Positions 1 through 8,049 of a stretch of 36,796 nt of DNA are shown piece after piece. A program made the translations under genes and the position numbers. Under the pieces are notes generated by a model. It worked only from the letters and a program-made list of their open reading frames with translations. It was not told where the DNA came from and made no database searches. The stretch is from Thermoplasmata archaeon (GTDB taxonomy: Archaea > Thermoplasmatota > Thermoplasmata > Lutacidiplasmatales > UBA184), in NCBI GenBank assembly GCA_021791335.1, contig JAJYWS010000027.1, positions 52,379 to 89,174 on the forward strand, read 5' to 3'. The first letter of the stretch is position 1, and every line of letters starts with the position of its first letter.

Positions 1-605
1 CGCAGCCGGAGAATGAGCGAGGCGAGGATGCCGATCGCCCCGGTGCCGGCCACGAGCGCCCGCAGCGGCTCGGTCCGGGGGAACCCCGGGGTCGGCTCCT
101 TCCGGTCGAGGGCCCGCTGGCCCTCGACGATCGCCTTCTCGGCGACGCTCATGGGCTCCAGCATGACGGCCACCGGCCGGAGCTCCTCGGGGACGGCGAC
201 CAGGTAGTCGGGCACCTCGACGTACTGTTCGGCCATGTACCCCGACCGGCCGAAGATGCCCCGCTCGGTGTACCGGCCCGTCTCACAGAAGTCCGACTGC
301 CCCGAGCGGCAGAACCGGCAGGCGTTGCAGCTCCGCCGGACCGTGGCGACGACGAGTTGACCCGGGGTCCACCCCGAGACCGACGCGCCGGTTTCCTGCA
401 CCCGGCCCAGGTTCTCGTGGCCCAGGATCAGTTCGCTGCTGCCTTCGGGGGGCTTGCCGTACTGCCCCTCGACGATGTCGTGGTCGGTACCGCAGACCCC
501 GCACTCGAGGACCCGGACCCGAACCTCCCCGGGGCCCAGGGTGGGGACCGGAAGGTCGGCGAGATGCGCCGACGGCGCCGGGGGACGGACGACGAGGGCT
601 CGCAT
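1..605 (-). CDS. gdh: Glucose 1-dehydrogenase, zinc-dependent MDR family (3' end outside window)
   Basis: This enzyme oxidises glucose (or another aldose) to the lactone with NAD(P)+, the first step of the archaeal branched Entner-Doudoroff pathway. The 201 residues present cover the GroES-like domain and the start of the Rossmann fold. Catalytic zinc ligands are visible as C38, H63, E64 and E150. C93, C96, C99 and C107 form the structural-zinc lobe, and GTGAIG at about 187-192 begins the nucleotide-binding fold. The pattern CGVCGTDHD followed by a GHEN motif matches the Thermoplasma/Sulfolobus glucose dehydrogenase branch. The ATG at 605 is preceded by AGGAAGGT, a plausible ribosome binding site. 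It lies 10 nt after the stop of the KDG aldolase gene, so both are probably co-transcribed. The family is firm; substrate choice between glucose and galactose cannot be read from sequence. The C-terminal part is cut off by the window edge. Confidence 0.9.
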   Translation of the reverse strand, partial: MRALVVRPPAPSAHLADLPVPTLGPGEVRVRVLECGVCGTDHDIVEGQYGKPPEGSSELILGHENLGRVQETGASVSGWTPGQLVVATVRRSCNACRFCRSGQSDFCETGRYTERGIFGRSGYMAEQYVEVPDYLVAVPEELRPVAVMLEPMSVAEKAIVEGQRALDRKEPTPGFPRTEPLRALVAGTGAIGILASLILRL

Positions 606-615
606 GATGACCTTC

Positions 616-1509
616 CTAGAGGTACGGGCCCAGGTCGGCCCGGAGCGGCTCGAGGGCGGCTCGGACCCGGGCTTCCTCCTCCGGGCTCAACGGATCGTAG
701 GGGGCGGAGTAGCCGACCGGAGCGTTCCTCAGTTCCTGGGCCAGGAACTTGGCGGTCGACGGAAAGGGCCCGTCGGAGGCGACGGCGGCGAGCCGCACGA
801 TGAGTTCGTGGAGCGGGGTCGCCGACTGGGGGTCCGCCGACCGGGCCCGCTTCACCAGCTGGACGGCGAGCTTCGGTACGATATTGGCGAGCCCCATGAT
901 CGCGCCCGGCGCCCCGTGGGTGATCGACTCGAGCGCCAGGACATCGTCCCCCGGAAGCACGACGAAGCCCGGGGGCGCCCCGTGAAGATAGTCGGCGACG
1001 CTCGACCAGGCCCCGGCGGTGTTCTTGGCCCCGGCGAGCACCCCCTCCTCGCCCAGGCGGTGGACCAGGGCCGGGGGGAGGGCATAGCCCACGAGCGACG
1101 GGATGTTGTAGGCCAGGAGCGGAAGACGGACCGCCGAGTGCAACGCCCGGTAATACCGCGCCACCGCCTCCAGGGTCGGATGGAGGTAGTAGGGGGGCAC
1201 CGCCACGATCGCGGCGGCCCCCGCCGATTCGGCCTCCTCCGCGAGCCGCAAAGCCTGGCGGGTCGACGGCGCCCCGCAGCCGACCCAGGCGTCAACGCCC
1301 CAGGTCAGGCTCTCGATGACCGACTCCAGCAGCCCTCCCCGTTCCTCGGGGTCGATCGAGGCGAACTCGCCCATCGAACCGAGCAGGAAGACGTGGTCGA
1401 CCCGGGCATCGCACAGGCCGCGGGCAAACCGGGCATTCCGGGAGGTGTCCACTCCGCCCTCCTCGTGGAACGCCGTCAGCATGGGAACGGTCAATCCATC
1501 GAGCGCCAT
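616..1509 (-). CDS. kdgA: 2-keto-3-deoxygluconate aldolase-like, DapA/NAL superfamily
   Basis: The 297-residue protein is a class I aldolase TIM barrel that should split 2-keto-3-deoxygluconate (or its 6-phosphate) into pyruvate and glyceraldehyde (phosphate). Visible signatures are the GSMGEF version of the GTTGE pyruvate-binding loop (44-49), the catalytic Tyr in YNIP (Y134) and the Schiff-base Lys in AKNTAG (K162). Length matches the family. The gene immediately downstream is glucose dehydrogenase, which makes a sugar-acid aldolase more likely than dihydrodipicolinate synthase. The ATG at 1509 lies about 26 bp from an AT-containing box at 1531-1538, which suggests a leaderless transcript. 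No dehydratase is in the window. Superfamily certain; exact substrate inferred from context. Confidence 0.85.
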   Translation of the reverse strand: MALDGLTVPMLTAFHEEGGVDTSRNARFARGLCDARVDHVFLLGSMGEFASIDPEERGGLLESVIESLTWGVDAWVGCGAPSTRQALRLAEEAESAGAAAIVAVPPYYLHPTLEAVARYYRALHSAVRLPLLAYNIPSLVGYALPPALVHRLGEEGVLAGAKNTAGAWSSVADYLHGAPPGFVVLPGDDVLALESITHGAPGAIMGLANIVPKLAVQLVKRARSADPQSATPLHELIVRLAAVASDGPFPSTAKFLAQELRNAPVGYSAPYDPLSPEEEARVRAALEPLRADLGPYL

Positions 1510-1530
1510 GGCCGGCCGAGGCCCCGCACT

Positions 1531-1546
1531 CCTAAATCAGTATGGT
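1531..1546. promoter_or_regulatory. Divergent TATA-like region between kdgA and rnhB
   Basis: The only AT-containing stretch in this 32-bp intergenic gap reads CCTAAATCAGTATGGT. On the minus strand its GATTTAGG part is centred about 26 bp before the kdgA ATG. On the plus strand its GTATGG part is 27 bp before an in-frame GTG of rnhB (1569). Placement matches archaeal promoters of leaderless genes; no direct proof. Confidence 0.45.
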
Positions 1547-2234
1547 CCCTTCCGGCCCGGGGGTTCGGGTGCCGAGCCGTTGGATCGGGGGCCTGGACGA
1601 GGCCGGACGGGGCAGCTGGATGGGCCCGATGGTCCTCGGCGCCTTCCGGCTGCCGAGGAAGGACCTCGGACGTCTGACCGAACTCGGGGTCCGTGACTCG
1701 AAGCTCCTGACGCCGGCCCGTCGCAGCCATCTCGCATCGGAGCTCGCCCGGTGCGGAGAGATCCGCACCCGGTCGGTGCCGCCGCGGGTGATCGACCAGT
1801 GGGTCCGGCGCCACGGGCTCAACGACCTCGAGATCCGGGAGTTCCTCCACCTGATCCGGGGATGGGACGACACCGAGATCATCGCGGACGCCTGCGACGT
1901 CGATGCGGAGCGGTTCGCCGCCCGGCTGCGGGCGGGCGCGCCGGACGGCATGCCGATTTCGGCCCACCACCGGGCCGACCGGACCTTCCCCGTGGTCGGA
2001 GCGGCGTCGATCGTCGCCAAGGTCCGTCGGGACCGCTCGGTCGCCCGGATCCTGGCCGGGCTGGGGGCCGGTCCCGCGAGCGGGTACCCGTCCGACCCCA
2101 AGACGGAAGCGGTCGTCCGGGCGTGCCTGCGGCCGGGGGCGCCCTGGCCGCCCTGGCTTCGGGCCAGCTGGACGACCACCGCAAGGGTTTTGGGAGCCCG
2201 GGGCCGGACGACCCTGGACGACTTCCCTCCATGA
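1542..2234 (+). CDS. rnhB: Ribonuclease HII
   Basis: This nuclease removes RNA from RNA-DNA hybrids and misincorporated ribonucleotides. The 230-residue reading contains the complete carboxylate set: D19 and E20 in LDEAGRG, D116 in IIADACD and D146 in the HHRAD segment before VVGAASIVAK. An archaeal-type GYPSDP motif follows at about 181-186. Length fits archaeal RNase HII. The start is uncertain. ATG at 1542 gives an unusually long lead before the DE pair, whereas GTG at 1569 gives about nine residues, as is typical, and sits 27 bp after a TATA-like box. The stop TGA overlaps the ATG of the next gene (ATGA), so translation of the two is probably coupled. Confidence 0.93.
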   Translation: MVPSGPGVRVPSRWIGGLDEAGRGSWMGPMVLGAFRLPRKDLGRLTELGVRDSKLLTPARRSHLASELARCGEIRTRSVPPRVIDQWVRRHGLNDLEIREFLHLIRGWDDTEIIADACDVDAERFAARLRAGAPDGMPISAHHRADRTFPVVGAASIVAKVRRDRSVARILAGLGAGPASGYPSDPKTEAVVRACLRPGAPWPPWLRASWTTTARVLGARGRTTLDDFPP

Positions 2235-2566
2235 CGCTCGCCGATCAGCTGTCCGAACTGGTCGACCGGTTCAACCGGCATGCGGCCGCCACCCCAAGGG
2301 TGGCCGAGGAGCTGGCCGGCCTGGAACGGACCGTGACGGTCGCCCTGAGCGACGGCTCGGCCTACTCGGTCGACCTGCGCGCCGGCCGGTTGACCGGATT
2401 GAGGGCCGAAGCCGCGCCGTCGCCCGACCTGACGCTGCGGACCGATCCGAAGACCTTGGAGGCGCTCCTCACCAAGCAGCTCGGACCGATGAAGGCGTTG
2501 GTGACCCGGCGGCTGGTCATCGAGGGTACCCTCGAGGACAAACTGCTCTTCCGCAAGCTGCTCTAA
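2231..2566 (+). CDS. SCP2 sterol-carrier-like domain protein
   Basis: This is a 111-residue protein made of one SCP2-like fold. The centre has the pattern of the family: alternating strands with DGSAYSVDL, then SPDLTLRTD, then an amphipathic helix ending in the IEGTLED segment that precedes the C-terminal helix. SCP2 domains bind lipids or other hydrophobic ligands in a central tunnel; the ligand here is unknown. The ATG overlaps the rnhB stop by four bases, so it is very likely expressed with RNase HII, although no functional link is obvious. The stop is 12 nt from the convergent arginine decarboxylase stop. It has no signal peptide or membrane segment, so a cytoplasmic location is expected. 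Confidence 0.7.
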   Translation: MTLADQLSELVDRFNRHAAATPRVAEELAGLERTVTVALSDGSAYSVDLRAGRLTGLRAEAAPSPDLTLRTDPKTLEALLTKQLGPMKALVTRRLVIEGTLEDKLLFRKLL

Positions 2567-2578
2567 CAGGCCCGCGGC

Positions 2579-3079
2579 TCAGGGAAGGAAGACGCACGAG
2601 GCGATACAGACCCCGTAGTGATCCATCGGGATCGAGAGCTCCTCGGTGCGGTAGTGGATCCGGCGGAGCTCGACGCCCCGGAAATGGGCGATCTCCTCCA
2701 TCCGCCACTTGAGGAACTCCTTGAGCGACTTCTGGGTCCCGTGGAGGTGGCCTTCGGCCACGTAGCCGCCCTGGCCGTCGGTCCGGAACCCGTAGGCGAT
2801 GCCGGCGCTGATGACCTCCCCCTCGCCGCCGCTGTGCCGGGAGAGGACGCAGTGGGTGATCGCCCCGCGAGCGATCGTCGTCCGGTCGACCTGCCGGATG
2901 CCGATGGGAAGCACGGAGGAGACGCTCACCAGGTTCTGCTCGCCGATCCCGGCCTGCAGCAGGGCGAGATCGAAGGCGTTGAGTTCGCTGTTCTTGTTGA
3001 TGCCCTTCCCGCTCGTCACGAAGAAGCGGGTCGGCACCGGGATGAGGGTCTCCTGATGCGGGGCTGTGCGGCGCGCCAC
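2579..3079 (-). CDS. pdaD: Pyruvoyl-dependent arginine decarboxylase
   Basis: The enzyme decarboxylates arginine to agmatine, the first step of archaeal polyamine synthesis (and of agmatine-based tRNA modification). It is made as a proenzyme that cleaves itself between two serines; S55 in the sequence VSVSSVLP would become the pyruvoyl group. N49 just before it and E109 in AEGHLHG align with the Asn and Glu known to assist in this family. Length is 166 residues, as usual. The longest open frame runs much further upstream, but that extension looks non-coding. GTG at 3079 gives a normal N-terminus and lies 26 bp after the box at 3101-3110, consistent with a leaderless mRNA. Monocistronic by spacing. 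Confidence 0.88.
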   Translation of the reverse strand: MARRTAPHQETLIPVPTRFFVTSGKGINKNSELNAFDLALLQAGIGEQNLVSVSSVLPIGIRQVDRTTIARGAITHCVLSRHSGGEGEVISAGIAYGFRTDGQGGYVAEGHLHGTQKSLKEFLKWRMEEIAHFRGVELRRIHYRTEELSIPMDHYGVCIASCVFLP

Positions 3080-3100
3080 GACGCCCGGAGGTGACTCTCC

Positions 3101-3110
3101 GAATAAAGAT
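3101..3110 (-). promoter_or_regulatory. TATA-like box of pdaD
   Basis: Read on the minus strand this is ATCTTTATTC, an isolated AT-rich decamer in GC-rich surroundings, centred about 26 bp before the GTG at 3079. This fits a leaderless archaeal promoter and helps choose the start codon. Confidence 0.6.
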
Positions 3111-3332
3111 TGCCGCCCGATGAATGCCCCAGAGCGTCGGGGGCCGACCCCCGAAGCCGGGAGTCCCCCGGGCCCCCGACCTCCCCGATCGGGAAGTCCC
3201 CATCCTGACATGTGGGGGCCGACTCCGGACGGCTTCGTTCCCGGGGCCCAGAGTCCCCGGCCTTGGGATGTCGGCCGCCGTTCCCTTCCTAGCAGGGGGG
3301 TCCATCGACCCCGGCCCTGCCGGTGCCGGATT
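3111..3332. other. GC-rich spacer, no gene supported
   Basis: About 220 bp between the pdaD promoter and the end of the next minus-strand gene. Open frames run through it on both strands, but none shows a family pattern or start signal. No tRNA-like fold or clear box C/D pair was found. G- and C-runs are frequent. Confidence 0.4.
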
Positions 3333-4898
3333 TCAGGGCGGGGCCGCGCCGGCCCGGCGGTCCCGGGAGGACCGGTAGAGTTCCCGGAGGGTGAAAGCCC
3401 AGGCGGCCAGCAAGGTCGCCCCTCCCAGGAGGCCGGCGACATACCAGAGCGATCCGCGGAGGAGCGGCACGGCCGCATAGGCCGTCACCCAGCCGATCAT
3501 CTGTTGGGTCGCGGAGGGTCCGAGCCGGGTGAATGTCGGGAAGAAGACCCCCAGCGGCGTCACGAAGGCGGCGTAGATCGTCAGGCCCGAGGTGGTCAGG
3601 GCGGCCGTCAGGGCGATCCAGCGCCGCCGGTCCACCAGCACCGCCCCGAGAGGGAGCAGCGAGAGGACCCCGAGCAACCGTTCCGGCTGGGGGGTCGGAT
3701 CCGCCAACAGGACCGAGGCGGCCGTCAGCAGCAGGACCCCCCAGATGCTCCGGAGGAGCTCCCGGGGCGTCGACGAACGCCGGGCATAGATCCGGGCGAG
3801 GCCGGCCGCGCCCGCCACGACCCCGATCGCCGCCAGGCTCCGCAGCACGGTCATCAGCACGACCGGGGCCCAGGGGGAGCCGACCACGAGGCCGTACCAG
3901 CCCCCGGTGGGGGAGGAGGGATTGAAGATGGTGGTGAAGCTCGCCCCGCCGTACGCGGTCGAGAAGAAGTCGGAGGTCAGGGCCTGGATGACCTCCGACG
4001 TCAGGACGAGGAAGACCAGCAGGACCGGCACGATGCCCGCCGCGAGCCTCAAGAGCGCCCGTCGGGCCACGGCCCAGGGCTCGATCCGGGCGAGCGCGGG
4101 ACCGACGGCGACTATCAGCGCCGCCGGGAGGAAGATGAACGGGTACCCCTTCGTGAAGGTGCCGAGGGCGATCGCCAGGCCGGCCACGGTCCACCAGCGG
4201 TAGATCAGCGCCAGGAACAGCAGGAGCAGGAAGAGCGCGACGACACTGTCCACCTCGCCGTCCACCACCGACGCCCAGATCACGAGCGGGTTGAGGATCC
4301 AGAGGGCGACCACCAGCGTCCGCCGGTCGGGGGTCGACGGGGCCAGCAGACCGGCGAGGTGGTACAAAAGCAGCCCGACCAGGAAGTCGGAGAGGATGAG
4401 CGGAGCCTTCCAGGCCAACAGCGCGGCCGGCGACGGGGAGACCAGGAAGGAAAACCCCGTGACCGTCGCAAGGGGGGCGAGCTGGGGGACCACCGGCAGG
4501 AGGCTCGCGGCCCCGAACAGGGCCTCGGCGAGGGCCACGGTGGGGGCCGCGAGGAACGGGACCAGCGGGGGTTCCCCCCAGCCCAGGATGTACGGATTGC
4601 CGAACCTGAGGACGCTCTGGGCGGCCTGGATGGCGCCCGCCGTGTCGTTGGGCCAGGCCGTGGTCACGGCGAGCAGCAGCCGGACCACCAGGCCGGTCCA
4701 CAGGATCCACCGGAGCCGGCGGTGCTCGGGCGCCGTCGCGAGCCTCCGAAGGAACCGGCCTCCGCGGGCGAGGAACTCCGTCGGGCTGGGACGGGCGGGC
4801 TCCGCAACGGCACCGGGTTCGGTTCGCCCCTCCACCGATCCCGTCCTTCCGGCCCCGCCCGGCGGCCGCCGGGGGGTCTGCCCGGTCAGCGGTGGCAC
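3333..4898 (-). CDS. Integral membrane GT-C glycosyltransferase (GT87/DUF2029-like)
   Basis: The protein is about 520 residues with roughly ten or more hydrophobic spans, typical of GT-C enzymes that move a sugar from a lipid-phosphate carrier to an acceptor outside the membrane. Supporting patterns are an acidic residue in the first loop (WPNDTAG), a following NPY...EPPL segment like the G.NPY..PPL loop of the family, and NPLVIWASVVDGEVD near residue 205-220, the NP-x-S-GxxD signature of this group. A Lys after it (TFTKGYP) is also typical. The N-terminal 40 residues are low-complexity, so the GTG at 4898 is doubtful and a start nearer 4835 is possible. It is divergent from a second protein of the same type. 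Sugar and acceptor are unknown; surface glycans are the natural guess. Confidence 0.72.
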   Translation of the reverse strand: MPPLTGQTPRRPPGGAGRTGSVEGRTEPGAVAEPARPSPTEFLARGGRFLRRLATAPEHRRLRWILWTGLVVRLLLAVTTAWPNDTAGAIQAAQSVLRFGNPYILGWGEPPLVPFLAAPTVALAEALFGAASLLPVVPQLAPLATVTGFSFLVSPSPAALLAWKAPLILSDFLVGLLLYHLAGLLAPSTPDRRTLVVALWILNPLVIWASVVDGEVDSVVALFLLLLFLALIYRWWTVAGLAIALGTFTKGYPFIFLPAALIVAVGPALARIEPWAVARRALLRLAAGIVPVLLVFLVLTSEVIQALTSDFFSTAYGGASFTTIFNPSSPTGGWYGLVVGSPWAPVVLMTVLRSLAAIGVVAGAAGLARIYARRSSTPRELLRSIWGVLLLTAASVLLADPTPQPERLLGVLSLLPLGAVLVDRRRWIALTAALTTSGLTIYAAFVTPLGVFFPTFTRLGPSATQQMIGWVTAYAAVPLLRGSLWYVAGLLGGATLLAAWAFTLRELYRSSRDRRAGAAPP

Positions 4899-4900
4899 AC

Positions 4901-4908
4901 CTATATGG
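4901..4908. promoter_or_regulatory. TATA-like box CTATATGG
   Basis: This box sits between two divergent membrane glycosyltransferases. On the plus strand it is centred about 27 bp before an in-frame GTG at 4932, the probable leaderless start. The ATG at 4905 is contained within the box itself. Confidence 0.55.
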
Positions 4909-6383
4909 CCCTCGCTCTGGATGGGTGGGCCGTGCCGCAGGAGGGCTCCGACGAACGGCGGTCGGCCCGCTCGGCCGTGGCCGCAAGCGGCTGGAACCCC
5001 CGGGTGCCCGGCTTGGACCGACTCGATCGCTGGGTCACCCGGACCCCTCGGCGGCGGTTCTGGATCACCGTCATCGCCGCCGGGCTCGCGATCCGGGTCC
5101 TCCTCGCCCCGTGGACCGGCGGGGGCGATCTCGCCACGTACGCCGAGTCCGCGACCTCCCTGGGCCTCGGCGGCGGACCGTACACCTATCTCCTCGTCTA
5201 TCCCCCGGGGTTCGTCGACCTGCTGGCCCTAGCGGGCCGGGTCGCCGGCGGCTTCCTCGGATCGCCGGTCCTGGTGGGGGTCGACCCCGGACTCCTCCGG
5301 TTCTATGCGACCTCCTCCCTCCAGTGGACCGGGAGCCTCGCCACCCCGACGTTTGCCCTCGTGGAGAAGCTGCCCCTCTTCCTGCTGGACCTCGGGACCG
5401 CGGGGCTCGCCTACCTGATGGTGCGGGAGTGCGCCGACGAGCGCCGGGCCCGCTGGGCGCTCGTCGCGCTGTTCTGGAACCCCCTGGGGTTGTTCCTGAG
5501 CGCCGTCCCGGGGGAGTTTGACATCCTGCCCGTCTTCCTGGTGCTGGCGGCGGTGTACCTCGCGATGCACGGGCGGGGCCTGTCGAGCGGAGCCGCCCTG
5601 GGCCTCGGCACGGCGATCAAGCTGTTCCCCCTGTTCTTCCTCCCCCTCGTCCTCGCGATCCTGTGGCGCCGCGGGGGTCTTCGGCCCGCCGCTCGTGCAC
5701 TACCGGTGGCCACGGCCCTGGTCGGGACGTCGGCGGTGCTCGCCGGGCTCTTCCTTCCGCTGTCCACCGCCCAAAGCTACCTCGCGTCGTTCGCCACCGG
5801 ACCCACCGTCGGGCAGAACCACGGCGGCTTCGGGCTCTGGTCCTGGGTCCAGCTGCCCCATCTCACTCCGATCCACTGGTGGCTCTTCTGGACCACCGCG
5901 CCGATCACGGCGGGGATGGAGGCGGTCGCGGTCGGGCTCGCCGTCGCCGTCGCCCTCGTCTACCTGCGACGGCGGCCGAGGGTCGGGTGGGATCCGCTCC
6001 GCACGTTCGGCGCAGCGACGCTGACGGCGCTCGCGCCGCTGCTCACCCGGAACGTCGTGGAGCCCCAGTACCTGCTCTGGGTATTGCCGTGGATCGCGAT
6101 CACCGCCGCGGTGACCGTCCACTACCGCTGGCCCCTCGTCACCGTGACCTTGGCCGGCCTCGGGTTTCTCCTCTTCGGCCTCGGCGGCCCGCTCTACTGG
6201 CTCGAGCCGATGGCGGTCTTCACCCCCTACCTCTCCTGGGGCGCCTTCACGCAGAACCTGGCGGCGTGGGCCCCGATCGCGGCGCTCGTCGCCCCGATCT
6301 GCTCGGTCGTCGGGGCCGGGGCGCTCGCGTACGTCGGCGTCCGCGCGGTCCGGGGATTGACGTGGGCCGGAGGCGCCTCATGA
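4905..6383 (+). CDS. Integral membrane GT-C glycosyltransferase (GT87/DUF2029-like)
   Basis: About 490 residues with many membrane spans, paralogous in layout to its divergent neighbour. The first extracytoplasmic loop carries GGGDLATYAE and then a VYPPGF segment, where GT87-type enzymes hold their catalytic acid and YPP motif. NPLGLFLSAVPGEFD followed by GLGTAIKLFP at about residues 190-240 is the diagnostic NP/GxxD/K block. The ATG at 4905 falls inside the TATA-like box, so the GTG at 4932 may be the true start (nine residues shorter). A much longer open frame runs upstream from 3066 but is antisense to the neighbouring gene. The stop overlaps the next ATG (ATGA), so the two are translationally coupled. 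Likely role: building lipid-linked or surface glycans; substrate unknown. Confidence 0.75.
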   Translation: MALALDGWAVPQEGSDERRSARSAVAASGWNPRVPGLDRLDRWVTRTPRRRFWITVIAAGLAIRVLLAPWTGGGDLATYAESATSLGLGGGPYTYLLVYPPGFVDLLALAGRVAGGFLGSPVLVGVDPGLLRFYATSSLQWTGSLATPTFALVEKLPLFLLDLGTAGLAYLMVRECADERRARWALVALFWNPLGLFLSAVPGEFDILPVFLVLAAVYLAMHGRGLSSGAALGLGTAIKLFPLFFLPLVLAILWRRGGLRPAARALPVATALVGTSAVLAGLFLPLSTAQSYLASFATGPTVGQNHGGFGLWSWVQLPHLTPIHWWLFWTTAPITAGMEAVAVGLAVAVALVYLRRRPRVGWDPLRTFGAATLTALAPLLTRNVVEPQYLLWVLPWIAITAAVTVHYRWPLVTVTLAGLGFLLFGLGGPLYWLEPMAVFTPYLSWGAFTQNLAAWAPIAALVAPICSVVGAGALAYVGVRAVRGLTWAGGAS

Positions 6384-7465
6384 CCGGCCCCCGCTGGGTC
6401 CGGCGCGTGGAGCTCGCCGTCCTGGTTCTGGTCGTCCTCGTGCTGGTGGGCCAGGTGCTCGCCACCTCCGCGCCGTTCGCCCCGTCGATCGAGGTCGAGC
6501 AGTCGCTGGGGCTCGCCCCCGGGCTTACCGTGAAGGCCGTGACCACCATCTCCAGCAACTTCGCCGCTCACCTCCAACTGACGGGCCTCGGCTTCCCGGG
6601 AGCGGCGGCGGTGCCGACGATCGACTACTACTTCGACGCCCGGTACCCCGTCGAGAACTCCACGATGGCGAACTGGTACGGGCTTCCGCAACACCTCCTG
6701 AGCGTGGCCTCGGCCCGGCACCGGCCGATCTCGATCGATCGGTTGGGGGCTTCGGCGCTCGCCGACCTGCTCCTCCAACCCCCCCGGGCCGGATCGATCC
6801 TCGTGCTGGCGTCCGGTGTCCTGCCGGCCCCGGTCTATTCCGCGAACCGGAACCTCCTGCTGCCCTGGATCCGGGCCGGCGGCGTCGTCGTCTGGATCGG
6901 CGCCCCGATCGGGGCCTATACCGGCGAGCCCATCGACCCGCTCGAGCCGCCGGCCCAGGCGCAGCCGGTGCCCGGCGGTGAGGGGCAGTTCCTCAATGCC
7001 ACCGATCTCGCCCCGGGGGCGACGCTCCTCGCGACGCCGAGCCCGATCGCGACGGGACTCGACGTCGACTACCCGTACGGGCTCTCCGAGGGGCTCCTGA
7101 ACACCACCCGGGTCGAACAGCAGGGTGGGCAGGTCCTCGGCTTCGAGGAGGGCGGCGCCACGAACCTCGCCCGGATCCCGCTCGGAAAGGGAGCGCTCGT
7201 CGACGTGGCGTCGCCGGTGGTCGATCTGCCGAGGCTCGCGCCGGCGCTCCTGAACCTCATCGAGACCCGGACCGTCCTCGGGCCGGTCGACCTCCTCGGC
7301 ACCCTCGCGGTCATCGTCGCCCCCGGGAGCCGTCCCACCACGACCCAGTCCTGGCCCCTGCCGACGGCCTTGGCCGACTCGCAGAACGCGACCGTCTGCG
7401 CCTTCGCGGTCGAGACCGACTACCTGGCGCCGCTGGGGGCGATGACCTGCACCCCGATCTACTGA
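6380..7465 (+). CDS. Membrane-anchored extracytoplasmic protein with GATase-like region
   Basis: This 361-residue protein has one N-terminal hydrophobic anchor (about 9-29) followed by a soluble domain that should face outside. Several N-x-S/T sequons occur in the domain (for example NSTM, NATD, NTTR, NATV). The middle portion, with GSILVLASG, a spacer and then WIRAGGVVVWIG, resembles the alternating strands of class I glutamine-amidotransferase/ThuA-like folds, but no catalytic triad can be assigned. The ATG overlaps the stop of the GT-C gene, so the products are made together. It could be an accessory or acceptor for the glycosyltransferase. I do not recognise the family; function unknown. 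Confidence 0.65.
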   Translation: MTGPRWVRRVELAVLVLVVLVLVGQVLATSAPFAPSIEVEQSLGLAPGLTVKAVTTISSNFAAHLQLTGLGFPGAAAVPTIDYYFDARYPVENSTMANWYGLPQHLLSVASARHRPISIDRLGASALADLLLQPPRAGSILVLASGVLPAPVYSANRNLLLPWIRAGGVVVWIGAPIGAYTGEPIDPLEPPAQAQPVPGGEGQFLNATDLAPGATLLATPSPIATGLDVDYPYGLSEGLLNTTRVEQQGGQVLGFEEGGATNLARIPLGKGALVDVASPVVDLPRLAPALLNLIETRTVLGPVDLLGTLAVIVAPGSRPTTTQSWPLPTALADSQNATVCAFAVETDYLAPLGAMTCTPIY

Positions 7466-7476
7466 TCGGCCCGGCC

Positions 7477-8049
7477 TCAGACCAGGATGGCGTGGCGCCG
7501 ACGCATCGACTCCTCCGTTTCGCCCCGGCGCGCCATCAGTTCGGCGATGAGGGCGTCGGTCAGCCTCAGGCTGGCCGACTCGAAGAGGGTCCCGAGCGGC
7601 GCGAACTCCGGCCGATCGGGGGTCTCCTCAAGGGCGAGCTCGAGGAGCACGGTCGCGGTGTGGGCGAGCTTGGACGTCGCCCGCCCGGTCAGGACGACCA
7701 GTTCGGCGCCCTCCCGGCGGACGATGTTGGCGACCTGGATGCTGGAGTAGCTTTCGCCCCGGCCGGAGAGGATGAAGACCGCGTCGCCCCGCCGGACGAT
7801 GGGGGTCACGCTCTCGCCGATCACGTACGCCTGGAGCCCGATCTGGACGAGCCGCATGGCGAAGGCGCGTCCGATGATCCCGCTGCGGCCGGCGCCGTAG
7901 ATGAAGATCGCCGGGGCGCGCAGCAGCAATTCGGTCGTGCGGACGATCGCGGCGGCATCGATCCGATCGACCGCTTCGGTCACCCGGTCGCCGATGTACC
8001 GGGCGGCCCGGCCGAAGCGGACGGGACTAACGACGGGTGGACGCCGCAC
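7477..8049 (-). CDS. hxlB: 6-phospho-3-hexuloisomerase (SIS domain)
   Basis: The protein isomerises D-arabino-3-hexulose 6-phosphate to fructose 6-phosphate. In archaea this usually runs with hexulose-phosphate synthase in the reverse ribulose-monophosphate route that supplies pentoses. The 190-residue SIS domain shows the phosphosugar loop YGAGRSG (51-57) followed by FAMRL, then IGES-TP (78-83), SGRGES (95-100), PLGT-FE (151-157) and the C-terminal MRRRHA signature, all specific to the PHI branch. The GTG at 8049 lies 23 nt inside the preceding gene, so the two overlap and are probably an operon. A GTG at 7983 would trim 22 residues and cannot be excluded. No synthase partner is in the window. 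Confidence 0.88.
   Translation of the reverse strand: MRRPPVVSPVRFGRAARYIGDRVTEAVDRIDAAAIVRTTELLLRAPAIFIYGAGRSGIIGRAFAMRLVQIGLQAYVIGESVTPIVRRGDAVFILSGRGESYSSIQVANIVRREGAELVVLTGRATSKLAHTATVLLELALEETPDRPEFAPLGTLFESASLRLTDALIAELMARRGETEESMRRRHAILV

Noticed and set aside
3066-4904. Long plus-strand open frame continuous with the GT-C gene at 4905
   Set aside because: Its product here is charged low-complexity sequence antisense to a clear membrane glycosyltransferase. Only the part after 4905 has family signatures.
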